In this document: one piece after another, positions 62,716 to 64,000 of the stretch | How the letters are laid out: every line of letters starts with the position of its first letter | Numbering within the stretch: the stretch's first letter is position 1 | NCBI RefSeq assembly: GCF_030867145.1 | Contig: NC_134440.1 | Coordinates: 3,782,001 to 3,846,000, forward strand | Length of the DNA stretch: 64,000 nt | Direction: 5' to 3' | From: Opisthocomus hoazin | Lineage: Eukaryota > Chordata > Aves > Opisthocomiformes > Opisthocomidae | Program-made: the position numbers and the translations under genes | The notes under the pieces: generated by a model | Databases searched by the model: none | The model's input: only the letters and a program-made list of their open reading frames with translations | Told to the model about the DNA's origin: nothing

Positions 62716-64000
62716 CAGAGGAAGCACGGATGCGAGCTCTCGCCATGCGGGCCACATCCTCCAAAAACTCCTTGCTTTTCCACCGCGGAAAGGCCGCACC
62801 AAACGTGGCGGGACAAAGGCACTGGTCCGTTCTGCCATGTGAAACAATCCCAGGAGGAAGGAAAGACCAGAGCGCCTGGGCATTTCCCAGCGATCGGGGG
62901 TAGAGACTGTTGGGAAACCACAGAAAGCAGCACGGACAAGAAACAAAAATTGTTCCGTCTCCTCTGGGCTCCTGCGCTGCTGGCCCCGCACCAGCTGCCC
63001 TTTGCGGGACGCCCGGAGCTATGGGGTGAAACAAGGGCTAAAGCAAGCGCTAAACTCGCCGTGCCAAAGTCGGACGAAGCGCAGCCCTTCGCCCGCCTGG
63101 GCCCCACATCGTCGGCCGCTGGCAGCGGGGGGGGTTGGCTGCTGCGGCCCCGGCTGGAGGAGGGGAGCAGATAAGCTGTCCGGCGTGGTAACACACTGCA
63201 CAGCGAGCTGCTGTCTTATCACTGCCTTTGGAGCCCGGTTTTGGGCATGAAGGAGCGGGGAGCCAGCACAGTCCTCAGCTCACTCTCAGCGGAAGGGTCT
63301 CGGCGGGGCTGAGGGGGATTAGCAGCCCCTCTGATACCCTCCAAGCCACAGGAAAGAGTCACCGTGCCGCTTCCTCCGGTGACTCTGCCGGGCACTGGGG
63401 GCAGGTCCCACACAAACCAGCGAGTGCCACGGTGCAGAAAGCCAGTGCCAGGAGAGGAGCTGAGCAAGACCCAAATATTTGGTGCCCACAGCATGAGCCC
63501 CAGTGGGAAAAACTGCTCTGCAAGCACACGCTGCGGGGAGAGGGCTCTACCAGGATGCTCTCCAAAGCAGTCAGCACTTGCGAGCACTTCTGTAATGGCT
63601 ATATACTTATTATAGCAATTAGCCCACCTGAGCGTTCCCAGTGAGCCCATAACCGCCCCAGCAGGCACAGCGCTGGGGAAGCTGGAGTGGGGTGTCCTTG
63701 CCAGGGCTTGGGGGAACTGCTCAGGGCTCACCACGGATCAGAGCCCTGCATGACCCTGCCTCCTGCTCTGAGTTAACCTTCCTTTGACCGTTCAGTTTGG
63801 AACTTGGTCTCCTGCCCATCCACGTCAGGGAAGGAATAGTGAGGGAGAAAGAGTATCAAGAGCTCTAATGCCACAGATAAAGGTACCCGAAAGCATCAGC
63901 CTGAAGGCAGCGTTTGCAGGCAAGGACAGCAGTGTCCGGCTCCTCCGGGACAGCCAACGTCCTGCTTCCCAGGGCTCTCGCTTCCCTCTTTCCGAGGCAC

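Larger units (their letters stand above)
59046..64000. other. Sequence upstream of the last ARHGEF18 exon, no exon recognised
   Basis: Contents: CR1 tails at 61428-61530 and 62469-62715, GC-rich unique DNA, an AT-rich patch at 59.9-60.4 kb and many short open frames. The ARHGEF18 start exon and promoter should lie here or to the right, but I see no convincing CpG-island start. The longest frames (62.4-63.2 kb) cross CR1 sequence. Confidence 0.45.

Noticed and set aside
62365-63194. Open frames of 253-269 codons on both strands
   Set aside because: They run through CR1 sequence and GC-rich DNA and have no recognisable domain.

Overview
The window looks like bird nuclear DNA, probably from a GC-rich microchromosome. 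Genes are vertebrate with many small exons, CpG islands sit at gene starts, and the recognisable dispersed repeats are minus-oriented CR1 LINE tails. The species cannot be fixed from the sequence. I found no bacterial operon, CRISPR array, virus or recent transposon.

Layout, left to right. (1) 236-1914, minus: the 5' part of a TEX45/SAXO5-like gene (axonemal microtubule protein), four exons joined in phase, running off the left edge. (2) 1915-2053: a GC-rich head-to-head promoter. (3) 2054-3248, plus: PEX11G, five exons, a peroxisomal membrane protein. (4) 6017-7786, plus: an intronless-coding BTB-BACK-Kelch gene of the ENC1/KLHL25 family with its own CpG island, 5' UTR intron and 3' UTR. (5) 9.4-14.6 kb: no gene recognised. 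(6) 14.6-59.05 kb, minus: ARHGEF18 (p114RhoGEF), a Rho guanine-nucleotide exchange factor. I placed 29 coding exons by reading splice sites and checking codon phase across junctions. They encode, in order, an acidic/serine-rich N-terminus, a C1 zinc finger, the DH and PH domains, a linker, a long coiled coil and a conserved tail. (7) 59.05-64 kb: no exon recognised; two CR1 tails.

The order TEX45 - PEX11G - ARHGEF18, with PEX11G and ARHGEF18 convergent, matches human 19p13.2 as I know it. The ENC-family gene between PEX11G and ARHGEF18 is not in that human interval.

The most interesting part is the 12.5-kb ARHGEF18 intron at 40.0-52.5 kb. It cuts the C1 zinc finger in two. It also holds a CpG island with an ETS-type start and a good minus-strand donor (a likely internal promoter for the short, C1-less p114RhoGEF form). 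Directly upstream of that promoter lies a minisatellite with a 124-bp higher-order unit. The long open frames over this minisatellite are an artefact of its stop-free repeat, not a gene. The genes share no pathway; the map is conserved synteny, not an operon.
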